This document shows positions 19,156 through 26,300 of a stretch of 64,000 nt of DNA, piece by piece. Source of the DNA: Formosa sp030427735 (GTDB taxonomy: Bacteria > Bacteroidota > Bacteroidia > Flavobacteriales > Flavobacteriaceae); contig NZ_CP195158.1 in assembly GCF_051200825.1 (NCBI RefSeq), positions 3,286,001 through 3,350,000 of the forward strand, given 5' to 3'. A program made the position numbers and the translations under genes. The first letter of the stretch is position 1; the number at the start of each line of letters is the position of its first letter. The notes beneath the pieces were generated by a model. It made no database searches. It worked only from the letters and a program-made list of their open reading frames with translations, and had not been told where the DNA came from.

Positions 19156-19163
19156 CAAAAATA
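19156..19163 (-). promoter_or_regulatory. Probable -7 promoter element of pdhB
   Basis: TATTTTTG on the minus strand, 22 nt upstream of the pdhB ATG, matches TAnnTTTG. No clear TTTG was seen at -33. Confidence 0.5.
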
Positions 19164-19406
19164 ACAATAATTGAAAAACTTTCTATAAAAGATTTTTTAA
19201 AATTTTAACAAGTTTTGTTATTTCTAAACAAAGCTAAAAAATGTAGCACGTTCCTTACTTTTACTTTTCTGTAATTCTTGGTTAGAATGTTTAGTTTTCT
19301 TTATGAAGCTTCAATAATATTTATACTTAAACTTTATTGAAGCGCACATTGTTAATTCAATTTTCGAGGGTTTTCAGAAATCAAAAAATCAAGAAAATAC
19401 AAAATA

Positions 19407-19428
19407 TTTACTATGCATGCATAGTAAA
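19407..19428. promoter_or_regulatory. Perfect 22-bp palindrome, operator candidate for etfB
   Basis: The core TACTATGCATGCATAGTA extends by two more complementary bases on each side, with no spacer. It lies 64 nt before the etfB ATG, just upstream of the expected promoter. It has no U tract, so it is not a terminator. A dimeric regulator site is inferred. Confidence 0.5.
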
Positions 19429-19492
19429 ATTAAAAAATAATTCAATAACTTCGTAACCAAGATAACTTTATACTTTTATAACAAACATAACT

Positions 19493-20239
19493 ATGAAAAT
19501 TTTAGTATGCATAAGTCATGTTCCCGACACGACTTCAAAAATAAACTTTACCGATGGCGATACGAAATTCGACACTAATGGTGTACAATACATCATTAAT
19601 CCAAACGACGAATTTGGTTTAACCAGAGCCATGTGGTTTAAAGAAAAACAAGGCGCTAGTGTAGATGTAGTAAACGTAGGCGGCCCAGAAACCGAACCTA
19701 CACTACGCAAAGCATTAGCCATTGGTGCAGACACCGCAATTCGAGTAAACACCGAAGCTACAGACGGCTATGCTGTAGCCGAGCAACTAGCCAAAGTAGT
19801 ACAAGACGGCGGTTACGATTTAGTAATAGCCGGACGCGAATCTATAGATTACAATGGCGGCATGGTACCAGGCATGTTAGCAGCACTTACCAACGCTAAT
19901 TTTGTAAACACTTGTATTGATTTAGAAGTAGATGGCACTAATGCTAAAGCGGTAAGAGAAATAGATGGCGGAAAAGAAACAGTGTCTACAACACTGCCTT
20001 TAGTTATCGGTACCCAAAAAGGTATTGTTGAAGAAAGCGATTTACGTATTCCGAATATGCGTGGTATTATGATGGCTCGTAAAAAACCATTAACCGTATT
20101 AGAACCCGTAGAAGCTTCAACAGAAACTGTATCGGTGAAATTCGAGAAACCGGCTCCAAAAGGCGCTGTTACTTTAGTATCTCCAGATAATTTAGATGAA
20201 TTAATTACGCTACTTCACAACGAAGCTAAAGTCATTTAA
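19493..20239 (+). CDS. etfB: Electron transfer flavoprotein, beta subunit
   Basis: 248 residues. It forms the FAD/AMP-binding heterodimer with EtfA that takes electrons from acyl-CoA and other dehydrogenases and passes them to ETF-quinone oxidoreductase. The N-terminal MKILVCISHVPDT strand, the nucleotide-binding core with DLVIAGRESIDYNGGMVPGMLA, and the beta-subunit recognition stretch with LRIPNMRGIMMARKKPL are all present. It begins the etfB-etfA operon, with etfA starting 66 nt downstream. A perfect palindrome lies 64 nt before the start. The ATG at 19493 matches the family N-terminus exactly. Confidence 0.95.
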   Translation: MKILVCISHVPDTTSKINFTDGDTKFDTNGVQYIINPNDEFGLTRAMWFKEKQGASVDVVNVGGPETEPTLRKALAIGADTAIRVNTEATDGYAVAEQLAKVVQDGGYDLVIAGRESIDYNGGMVPGMLAALTNANFVNTCIDLEVDGTNAKAVREIDGGKETVSTTLPLVIGTQKGIVEESDLRIPNMRGIMMARKKPLTVLEPVEASTETVSVKFEKPAPKGAVTLVSPDNLDELITLLHNEAKVI

Positions 20240-20305
20240 TCATTAAAAAAATCAATTATTAACAGTACACATGTTTAATCTTTAAACATGCTAAACCATA
20301 AAAAC

Positions 20306-21268
20306 ATGTCAGTTTTAGTATATACAGAATCCGAACAAGGACAATTTAAAAAAATAGCTTTTGAGGTGGCGTCTTACGCAAAAACTGTTGCCGACCAATT
20401 AGGTACAACCGTTACCGCCATTGCAATAAATGCTAACGATGCTTCTGCATTGGGCACTTATGGCGTTTCGAATGTATTACAGGTAAAAAACGATGCACTT
20501 AACACTTTTAACGCCAAAACCTATGCCGATGTCATTAAGCAGGCAGCCGAACAAGAACAAGCCAAAGTGGTAATTGTTAGCTCTAGTGCCGACAGTAAAT
20601 ATTTAGCACCGCTACTAGCTGTTGCGTTAAAAGCAGGCTATGCTTCTAACGTTGTTGCAGCACCATCTAGCGTAAATCCGTTTACTGTAAAACGCACAGC
20701 ATTTACCAACAAAGCATTTAACGAAACCAGCATTAGTACAGAAGTTAAATTGGTAGGTCTTTCTAAAAACGCTTTTGGTTTAAAAGAAAACTCAACAACT
20801 GCCGAGGTAACAGAATTCTCACCTTCTATTTTAGATAATGGAGTACATGTAGAATCTGTAGACAAAGCCACAGATAAGGTAACGATTGCAGATGCCGAAA
20901 TAGTAGTATCGGGTGGTCGCGGATTAAAGGGGCCTGAAAATTGGGGCATGATTGAAGAATTAGCCGATGTTTTGGGTGCTGCAACCGCCTGTTCTAAGCC
21001 TGTTTCAGATTTAGGCTGGAGACCTCATGGCGAACACGTAGGACAAACAGGTAAACCTGTAGCCGCCAATTTATACATTGCCATTGGTATTTCTGGTGCC
21101 ATACAACATTTAGCAGGTATTAACGCATCTAAAGTGAAAGTGGTTATAAACACCGATCCGGAAGCACCTTTCTTTAAAGCAGCAGACTACGGTGTAGTTG
21201 GCGATGCCTTTGAAGTAGTACCGGCATTAATTGAAAAATTAAAAGCATTTAAAGCTCAAAACGCTTAA
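20306..21268 (+). CDS. etfA: Electron transfer flavoprotein, alpha subunit
   Basis: 320 residues from the ATG at 20306 (MSVLVYTE), preferred over the in-frame ATG at 20288 because the family begins at this strand. The N-terminal half is the ETF adenine-nucleotide-like domain. The C-terminal half is the FAD-binding domain, with VVSGGRGLKGPENW, WRPHGEHVGQTGK, AIGISGAIQHLAG and INTDPEAPFFKAADYG. It partners with EtfB, encoded 66 nt upstream, in electron transfer from flavin dehydrogenases to the respiratory quinone pool. A structured element (21293-21424) follows and separates it from the next gene. Confidence 0.95.
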   Translation: MSVLVYTESEQGQFKKIAFEVASYAKTVADQLGTTVTAIAINANDASALGTYGVSNVLQVKNDALNTFNAKTYADVIKQAAEQEQAKVVIVSSSADSKYLAPLLAVALKAGYASNVVAAPSSVNPFTVKRTAFTNKAFNETSISTEVKLVGLSKNAFGLKENSTTAEVTEFSPSILDNGVHVESVDKATDKVTIADAEIVVSGGRGLKGPENWGMIEELADVLGAATACSKPVSDLGWRPHGEHVGQTGKPVAANLYIAIGISGAIQHLAGINASKVKVVINTDPEAPFFKAADYGVVGDAFEVVPALIEKLKAFKAQNA

Positions 21269-21292
21269 TTTTTTATTAACTTGTAGTTATAA

Positions 21293-21424
21293 AAAAGACT
21301 GTTTAAAAGACTCCTACCCTTCTAATTTTAAATCTAAGATTTTAAGGAGTTCACCTATTTTAATCCTAATTTTAACAAAAAAAATTAAATAGGTTTGGTA
21401 AAGTCCTAATTTAAACAGTCTTTT
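21293..21424 (+). other. Structured intergenic element, three-way-junction-like fold
   Basis: The outer arms AAAAGACTGTTTAAA (21293-21307) and TTTAAACAGTCTTTT (21410-21424) are perfectly complementary over 15 bp and enclose two further hairpins. One has ACTCCT (21310-21315) pairing with AGGAGT (21345-21350). The other has ACCTATTT (21353-21360) pairing with AAATAGGT near 21387-21394, with continuing AT pairs. GTGTTTTTAATTT follows. It may be an elaborate etfA terminator, a leader structure for the nuclease gene 13 nt downstream, or a small mobile repeat. Confidence 0.55.
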
Positions 21425-21437
21425 GTGTTTTTAATTT

Positions 21438-22049
21438 ATGAGCTTAGTTAGACTTAATATAAAAGGAATTTCTTACAGCCAAACACAAAACGGCGCTTAC
21501 GCATTAATTCTCAACGAAGTAGACGGAGACCGTAAGCTACCTATTGTAATTGGAGCATTCGAAGCGCAATCTATTGCCATAGCTTTAGAAAAAGAAATTC
21601 GACCTCCAAGACCATTAACGCACGATTTATTTAAAAATTTCTCAGACCGATTCGACATAACCGTTAAACAAGTTATTATACATAAACTTGTAGATGGTGT
21701 ATTTTATTCGAGCCTGATCTGCGAACGCGATAAAATTGAAGAAATTATAGATGCCAGAACTAGCGATGCCATAGCATTGGCCTTGCGTTTTCAAGCACCT
21801 ATTTTTACCTACAAAAATATTCTTGATAAAGCAGGGATTTATTTAAAGGTCAATCCAGAGAAAGATCAGGAGCATCAACCAGATGTATTAGTAGAAGATT
21901 TGGTTACCGAAGATGCAGAAACCCCAATACATCAGGAAGATTACAAAGGCAAAACGCTTGAAGAACTCAACCGTTTGCTCGACGAAGCCGTGACCAACGA
22001 AGATTACGAGAAAGCTGCAAAAATTCGAGACGAAATTTCTAAACGCTAA
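21438..22049 (+). CDS. Bifunctional nuclease family protein (DUF151) with UVR motif
   Basis: 203 residues. The N-terminal DUF151 domain (1-about 135) has the conserved DGDRKLPIVIGAFEAQSIA and SDAIALALRF stretches; family members studied elsewhere show DNase and RNase activity. The C-terminus (about 168-203, EELNRLLDEAVTNEDYEKAA and onward) is a UVR motif as found in UvrB/UvrC and Clp adaptors, here a protein-interaction helix pair. This two-domain layout is usual in Bacteroidota. The ATG at 21438 lies 13 nt after the structured element. The nucleoside transporter gene follows after 21 nt, so the two are probably co-transcribed. Confidence 0.88.
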   Translation: MSLVRLNIKGISYSQTQNGAYALILNEVDGDRKLPIVIGAFEAQSIAIALEKEIRPPRPLTHDLFKNFSDRFDITVKQVIIHKLVDGVFYSSLICERDKIEEIIDARTSDAIALALRFQAPIFTYKNILDKAGIYLKVNPEKDQEHQPDVLVEDLVTEDAETPIHQEDYKGKTLEELNRLLDEAVTNEDYEKAAKIRDEISKR

Positions 22050-22070
22050 CCCCATCAACTACCATTGCGC

Positions 22071-23774
22071 ATGAAACACTGTTTATTCGCCCTTACCTTT
22101 TTATTTTTTGGCTTATTACATTCAGCTTTTGCGCAAAGTATAGAAAAATTATGGAGCTTAGACCAAACAACCTCTACAGCTCAAGATTCCGTTAACAACA
22201 TAGCATCGCTTCGGCTAAAAGACGGTGAGTTTTATATTAAACAAAAACATCAAGATAGTGTTTCAATTTCTGGAGACTATATGATCCAGAACAAATTATT
22301 GGTGTTTTATTACAACGCTCCTAAAGCAGACATTAAACATTATAAGATTACAGAACACACAGACTCTACTCTTGTTCTATCTGATAAATTAACAACCTAC
22401 GCCTTTAAAACACCTATTAGCAATCGGCCAAGCGATATTGCTACTGCACCACAAAATACAATTATACCCAGCCAAGGGTTTTCTACAAAAAGTGTGTTAC
22501 GTGGGCTATTAGGCATGTGCGTTTTGTTGGTGATTTGTTTTTTACTTAGCGCCAATAAAAAGGCCATAAATTGGAAAACCATAGGTATTGGCTTAGGTGC
22601 ACAAATTATTTTAGCCATTGGTGTTTTAAAAATCGGTATCGTTCAGAATGCTTTTGAATTTGTTGGGAAAATTTTTGTGAAAATTTTAGAATTTACTCAG
22701 GCAGGAAGCGAATTCCTTCTCGGTGGTTTAATGAATGTTGATAGTTTTGGGTTTATTTTTGTGTTTCAAATTTTACCTACCATCATCTTTTTTTCTGCAT
22801 TAACATCAGTACTATTCTACTTAGGGGTTATACAAGTTGTAGTTAAAGGTATGGCTTGGGTATTAACAAAACTCATGGGGATTTCTGGTGCAGAAAGCTT
22901 GAGTGTTGCCGGTAATATTTTTCTAGGACAAACAGAAGCTCCTTTAATGATTAAAGCGTATTTAGAACGCATGACAAAATCTGAAATCTTACTGGTAATG
23001 GTTGGCGGTATGGCTACTGTTGCTGGTGGTGTTTTGGCGGCTTACATTGGCTTTTTAGGAGGCGAAGACCAAGCTTTAAAAATATTTTATGCCAAACACT
23101 TACTCACCGCTTCTGTCATGGCTGCTCCTGGAGCTATAGTAATTTCAAAATTACTCTATCCGCAACAAGAAAAAATTAATGCAACAGTAGAAGTCTCTCA
23201 AGACCATATCGGATCTAACATTCTGGATGCTATTGCCAACGGAACGACAGAAGGCCTTAAATTGGCCGCCAATGTAGGAGCCATGCTTTTAGTGTTTGTT
23301 GCCTTTATTGCCATGATAAATTATGGTTTTGGCAAACTGGGCAATTTAGGCCAATTAAACCATTGGATTGCCACGCACACACCATACACCGCTTTCTCTT
23401 TAGAGTTTATTTTAGGTTATGTATTTTCGCCTTTAATGTGGATTATTGGTGTAGCGAAAGAAGACATGGCGCTTATGGGGCAACTATTAGGTATTAAACT
23501 TGCCGCTAGCGAATTTGTGGGTTACATACAACTTGCAGAACTTAAAAACATGGCCAACCCAATACATTTTAAATTCGAAAAATCTGTAATCATGGCTACC
23601 TATATGCTTTGTGGATTTGCTAATTTTGCTTCTATTGGTATTCAAATTGGAGGTATTGGTTCTTTAGCACCTGGTAAACGTAAAACTTTATCAGAATTCG
23701 GCATTCGCGCTTTAATAGGCGGTACCGTAGCTTCACTCTTATCGGCCACCATTGCTGGAATGATTATTGGGTAA
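22071..23774 (+). CDS. NupC-family nucleoside transporter with N-terminal secreted-type domain
   Basis: 567 residues from the ATG at 22071; the TTG two codons upstream is less likely. Residues 1-22 are a signal peptide (ending SAFA-QS). About 23-125 form a small beta-rich lipocalin-like domain, outside the cytoplasm by prediction. From about 145 to the end it is a concentrative nucleoside transporter: N-terminal, gate and C-terminal NupC domains with the signature GNIFLGQTEAPLMIKAYL. It should import nucleosides with Na+ or H+. E. coli NupC is about 400 residues, so the extra front domain is the unusual part. Neighbouring thyA and the upstream kinase fit nucleotide salvage. Confidence 0.88.
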   Translation: MKHCLFALTFLFFGLLHSAFAQSIEKLWSLDQTTSTAQDSVNNIASLRLKDGEFYIKQKHQDSVSISGDYMIQNKLLVFYYNAPKADIKHYKITEHTDSTLVLSDKLTTYAFKTPISNRPSDIATAPQNTIIPSQGFSTKSVLRGLLGMCVLLVICFLLSANKKAINWKTIGIGLGAQIILAIGVLKIGIVQNAFEFVGKIFVKILEFTQAGSEFLLGGLMNVDSFGFIFVFQILPTIIFFSALTSVLFYLGVIQVVVKGMAWVLTKLMGISGAESLSVAGNIFLGQTEAPLMIKAYLERMTKSEILLVMVGGMATVAGGVLAAYIGFLGGEDQALKIFYAKHLLTASVMAAPGAIVISKLLYPQQEKINATVEVSQDHIGSNILDAIANGTTEGLKLAANVGAMLLVFVAFIAMINYGFGKLGNLGQLNHWIATHTPYTAFSLEFILGYVFSPLMWIIGVAKEDMALMGQLLGIKLAASEFVGYIQLAELKNMANPIHFKFEKSVIMATYMLCGFANFASIGIQIGGIGSLAPGKRKTLSEFGIRALIGGTVASLLSATIAGMIIG

Positions 23775-23911
23775 GCTGCTTATCCATTTTAGTATTAAGC
23801 TGCGTATTACTTATTTAACGGCCCGTTAATAACTTTTCTGATTTTTAAGACATTGCCCACCAAAATTAACAGACGTATTCTGTACTTTTACCCACAGAAA
23901 AAGACGATGGC

Positions 23912-24736
23912 ATGAAACAATATTTAGACCTTGTAAAACACGTTTTAGAAAACGGAAATGAAAAAGGAGATCGTACTGGTACAGGCACAAAAAGTGTTTT
24001 TGGTTACCAGATGCGTTTCGATTTAAGTGAAGGCTTCCCTATGGTTACTACTAAGAAACTTCACTTAAAGTCTATTATTTACGAACTATTATGGTTTTTG
24101 AAAGGCGACACCAATATTGAATATTTAACCTCAAACGGTGTAAAAATTTGGAATGAATGGGCTGATGACAATGGCGATTTAGGCCCTGTTTACGGACACC
24201 AATGGAGAAATTGGAACAGTGATGAAATCGACCAAATTAAAGATATTATTGAAACCTTAAAAACCAACCCGAACAGCAGACGTATGTTGGTATCGGCTTG
24301 GAATCCTTCGGTATTGCCAGATACTTCTAAATCTTTTGCAGACAATGTTGCAAATGGCAAAGCTGCACTACCACCGTGCCATGCTTTTTTTCAATTTTAC
24401 GTCGCAAATGGCAAATTATCTTGCCAATTATACCAACGCAGTGCCGACATCTTTTTAGGAGTCCCTTTTAACATTGCATCTTATGCCTTGTTAACCATGA
24501 TGGTGGCGCAAGTTTGTGGCTATAAAGCAGGAGAATTTATACACACTTTTGGTGACGCCCATATTTACAGCAACCATTTTGAGCAATTAGAACTACAACT
24601 TTCTAGATCGCCAAGACCGTTACCTAAAATGGTGCTAAATCCAGAAATAAAAGATATTTTCGATTTTAAATTCGAAGACTTTACATTACTAGATTACAAT
24701 CCGCACCCTCATATTAAGGGTACAGTAGCTATTTAA
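23912..24736 (+). CDS. thyA: Thymidylate synthase
   Basis: 274 residues. It methylates dUMP to dTMP with methylene-tetrahydrofolate, producing dihydrofolate. The substrate-binding arginine region KGDRTGTGT (18-26), the catalytic cysteine C156 in PPCHAFFQFYV, the following QLYQRSADIFLGVPFNIASYA and the C-terminal LDYNPHPHIKGTVAI are all intact. It is about ten residues longer than the E. coli enzyme because of an insertion before the catalytic loop (about 138-150), also known in other ThyA proteins. A promoter-like TACTTTTA precedes it, and a bidirectional terminator follows at 24735-24774. Confidence 0.97.
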   Translation: MKQYLDLVKHVLENGNEKGDRTGTGTKSVFGYQMRFDLSEGFPMVTTKKLHLKSIIYELLWFLKGDTNIEYLTSNGVKIWNEWADDNGDLGPVYGHQWRNWNSDEIDQIKDIIETLKTNPNSRRMLVSAWNPSVLPDTSKSFADNVANGKAALPPCHAFFQFYVANGKLSCQLYQRSADIFLGVPFNIASYALLTMMVAQVCGYKAGEFIHTFGDAHIYSNHFEQLELQLSRSPRPLPKMVLNPEIKDIFDFKFEDFTLLDYNPHPHIKGTVAI

Positions 24737-24774
24737 AAAAAAGCATTTCAATTTAAAATTGAAATGCTTTTTTT
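24735..24774. terminator. Bidirectional intrinsic terminator, thyA and convergent gene
   Basis: AAAAAAAGCATTTCAATTT / AAATTGAAATGCTTTTTTT: a long stem with A runs on one side and T runs on the other, between convergent stop codons. Confidence 0.9.
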
Positions 24775-25069
24775 ATACGGTTAACACACTATTTTCTGCA
24801 CCTGCAAAATCGTTCCACACTTGACCGTCGGCTTCGGCTTCGTTGGCATAACTTCCGTCTATTAAATACCGGAATTCGTAAGACGCATCCTTATCTAAAC
24901 TTAACACCCCTTTAAAGGTACCATTTTTCAGCTTTTTTAATGGTTCCGCTTCTGGATTCCAACCGTTAAAACTTCCTACAACCACTACTTGTTCTGCATC
25001 TTCGGCAGGAACAGTAAATGTAACTTTACATACTGGTTTACTTTTTAAATATTGCTTAGAAATTGCCAT
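24773..25069 (-). CDS. Stand-alone isoamylase early-set / CBM48-like protein
   Basis: 98 residues that form only the E-set beta-sandwich found at the N-terminus of glycogen branching and debranching enzymes and in AMPK beta glycogen-binding modules. VVVVGSFNGWNPEAEPLKK is diagnostic, followed by YEFRYLIDGSYANEAEADGQ. No catalytic domain is attached and there is no signal peptide, so it is probably a small cytoplasmic alpha-glucan-binding or protein-interaction module. It is convergent with thyA and divergent from the dihydrofolate reductase fusion gene. A TATTTTTG promoter element lies 24 nt upstream. Confidence 0.87.
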   Translation of the reverse strand: MAISKQYLKSKPVCKVTFTVPAEDAEQVVVVGSFNGWNPEAEPLKKLKNGTFKGVLSLDKDASYEFRYLIDGSYANEAEADGQVWNDFAGAENSVLTV

Positions 25070-25092
25070 ATTATTTTAATTTAAATTTCTTA

Positions 25093-25100
25093 CAAAAATA
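25093..25100 (-). promoter_or_regulatory. Probable -7 promoter element of the CBM48-like gene
   Basis: TATTTTTG on the minus strand, 23 nt upstream of the ATG, matches TAnnTTTG. The -33 element is unclear. Confidence 0.5.
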
Positions 25101-25313
25101 CAAAAGTTTAACACGCCGAAGCGATTTAACACACTACAAGACAAATAATTATCGTTTTCTTAAAAATGAATTCATTTAAATTTAATGTCTTAAAATTTGA
25201 ATATCATTTTTTTAAATTTATCAAAAAAACAAAGTCCTTAAAGCATCATTTTTACAATTTCCATTAAAAATAATGAAGAAAATAGTAACTTTACTTAACT
25301 AACAACTAAGCAT

Positions 25314-26213
25314 ATGTTCGGAAACAAAAAAAACACGCCCCAAATAGATAAAGAACAATTAGAGCTTATTAAAAACGCCCAAAAACGCATAAAACAAAAA
25401 AAGCGTTTATATACGCATTTTATATTGTTCTTAATTGGTTCGGTAGCACTAATTGTTGTTAATTTAGGGCTGCATGTTGCCGAAACTTTTAGACCTTTAA
25501 ATGTAGATTGGTTTGTATTTGTGGTTGGCTTTTGGCTGTTGTTGTTACTATACCATGCGTTTAATGTTTTTGTGGTTAATAAATTTATGGGGGCAGATTG
25601 GGAGCAACAACAACTAGACAAGTTAGTAGCCAAACAAAAAGAAGGCATCACTAAGCTAGAACAAAAGCACCAGATAAATGCACCTGAGCTAAAAACGCCT
25701 GAAAAAAAAAAGCTGAAGATCAATAAAACGGTAACCATTATAGCTGCTGTAGCAGAAAATAATGCCATTGGTAAAGACAATACCTTAATTTGGCATTTAC
25801 GAGACGACTTACAACGTTTTAAAACACTAACCTCTGGACATTGCATTATAATGGGTAGAAAAACCTTTGAAAGTTTCCCCAAACCCTTACCTAACCGCAC
25901 CCATATAGTAATTACCAATCAAAGCAATTACAAAGTGCCACATGGTGTAATTGTTGTACATAACATTGCCGATGCCTTAGATGCGGCTTTAGAAGACAAG
26001 CAGCCTTTTATAATTGGTGGTGGCGAAATTTACAAACAAGCTTTGCCTTTTGCAGACAAAATTGAATTAACCCGAGTACACGACACTTTTGATGCTGATA
26101 CGTTTTTCCCAGAAGTAGATGTAAACCACTGGAAAGAAACTTCTAAAACATTTCATCCAAAAGACGAAAATAACGACCACGATTATTCGTTCATTACCTA
26201 CGAAAGACAGTAA
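25314..26213 (+). CDS. folA: 2TM-domain / dihydrofolate reductase fusion
   Basis: 299 residues. Residues 1-110 are a 2TM domain: a basic helix (1-33) and two membrane spans (about 34-52 and 66-90). A lysine- and glutamine-rich coiled stretch (95-136) follows. Residues 139-299 are a complete dihydrofolate reductase: VAENNAIGKDNTLIWHLRDDLQRF with the catalytic aspartate, MGRKTFES (180-187) and IGGGEIY (234-240). It reduces dihydrofolate, the by-product of the nearby ThyA, here probably tethered to the inner membrane. The reading frame is continuous, and the TAACTTTA promoter-like element (25286-25293) precedes the 2TM start, so this is not two genes joined by error. The DHFR part alone has the normal length. 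Confidence 0.92.
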   Translation: MFGNKKNTPQIDKEQLELIKNAQKRIKQKKRLYTHFILFLIGSVALIVVNLGLHVAETFRPLNVDWFVFVVGFWLLLLLYHAFNVFVVNKFMGADWEQQQLDKLVAKQKEGITKLEQKHQINAPELKTPEKKKLKINKTVTIIAAVAENNAIGKDNTLIWHLRDDLQRFKTLTSGHCIIMGRKTFESFPKPLPNRTHIVITNQSNYKVPHGVIVVHNIADALDAALEDKQPFIIGGGEIYKQALPFADKIELTRVHDTFDADTFFPEVDVNHWKETSKTFHPKDENNDHDYSFITYERQ

Positions 26214-26288
26214 TCTTTAACAATTTACAGACACCTACAAAATAGTAGCACTTAATATAATAATGCTATAATGCGTTCAAATTTTAAG

Positions 26289-26296
26289 TAAATTTG
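26289..26296 (+). promoter_or_regulatory. Probable -7 promoter element of the FAD oxidoreductase gene
   Basis: TAAATTTG matches TAnnTTTG and lies only 4 nt before the ATG at 26301. The transcript would be leaderless or nearly so unless a downstream start is used. Confidence 0.45.
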
Positions 26297-26300
26297 CACC

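Larger units (their letters stand above)
19134..19492. other. Divergent intergenic region pdhB / etfB
   Basis: 359 bp without a gene. It holds the pdhB -7 element (19156-19163), a 22-bp perfect palindrome (19407-19428), and a TAACTTTA promoter-like element about 30 nt before etfB. Nothing was recognised between about 19180 and 19400. Confidence 0.6.

Noticed and set aside
25295..25918. 207-codon open frame on the minus strand
   Set aside because: Antisense to the 2TM-DHFR gene; Phe/Ser/Cys-rich shadow translation.
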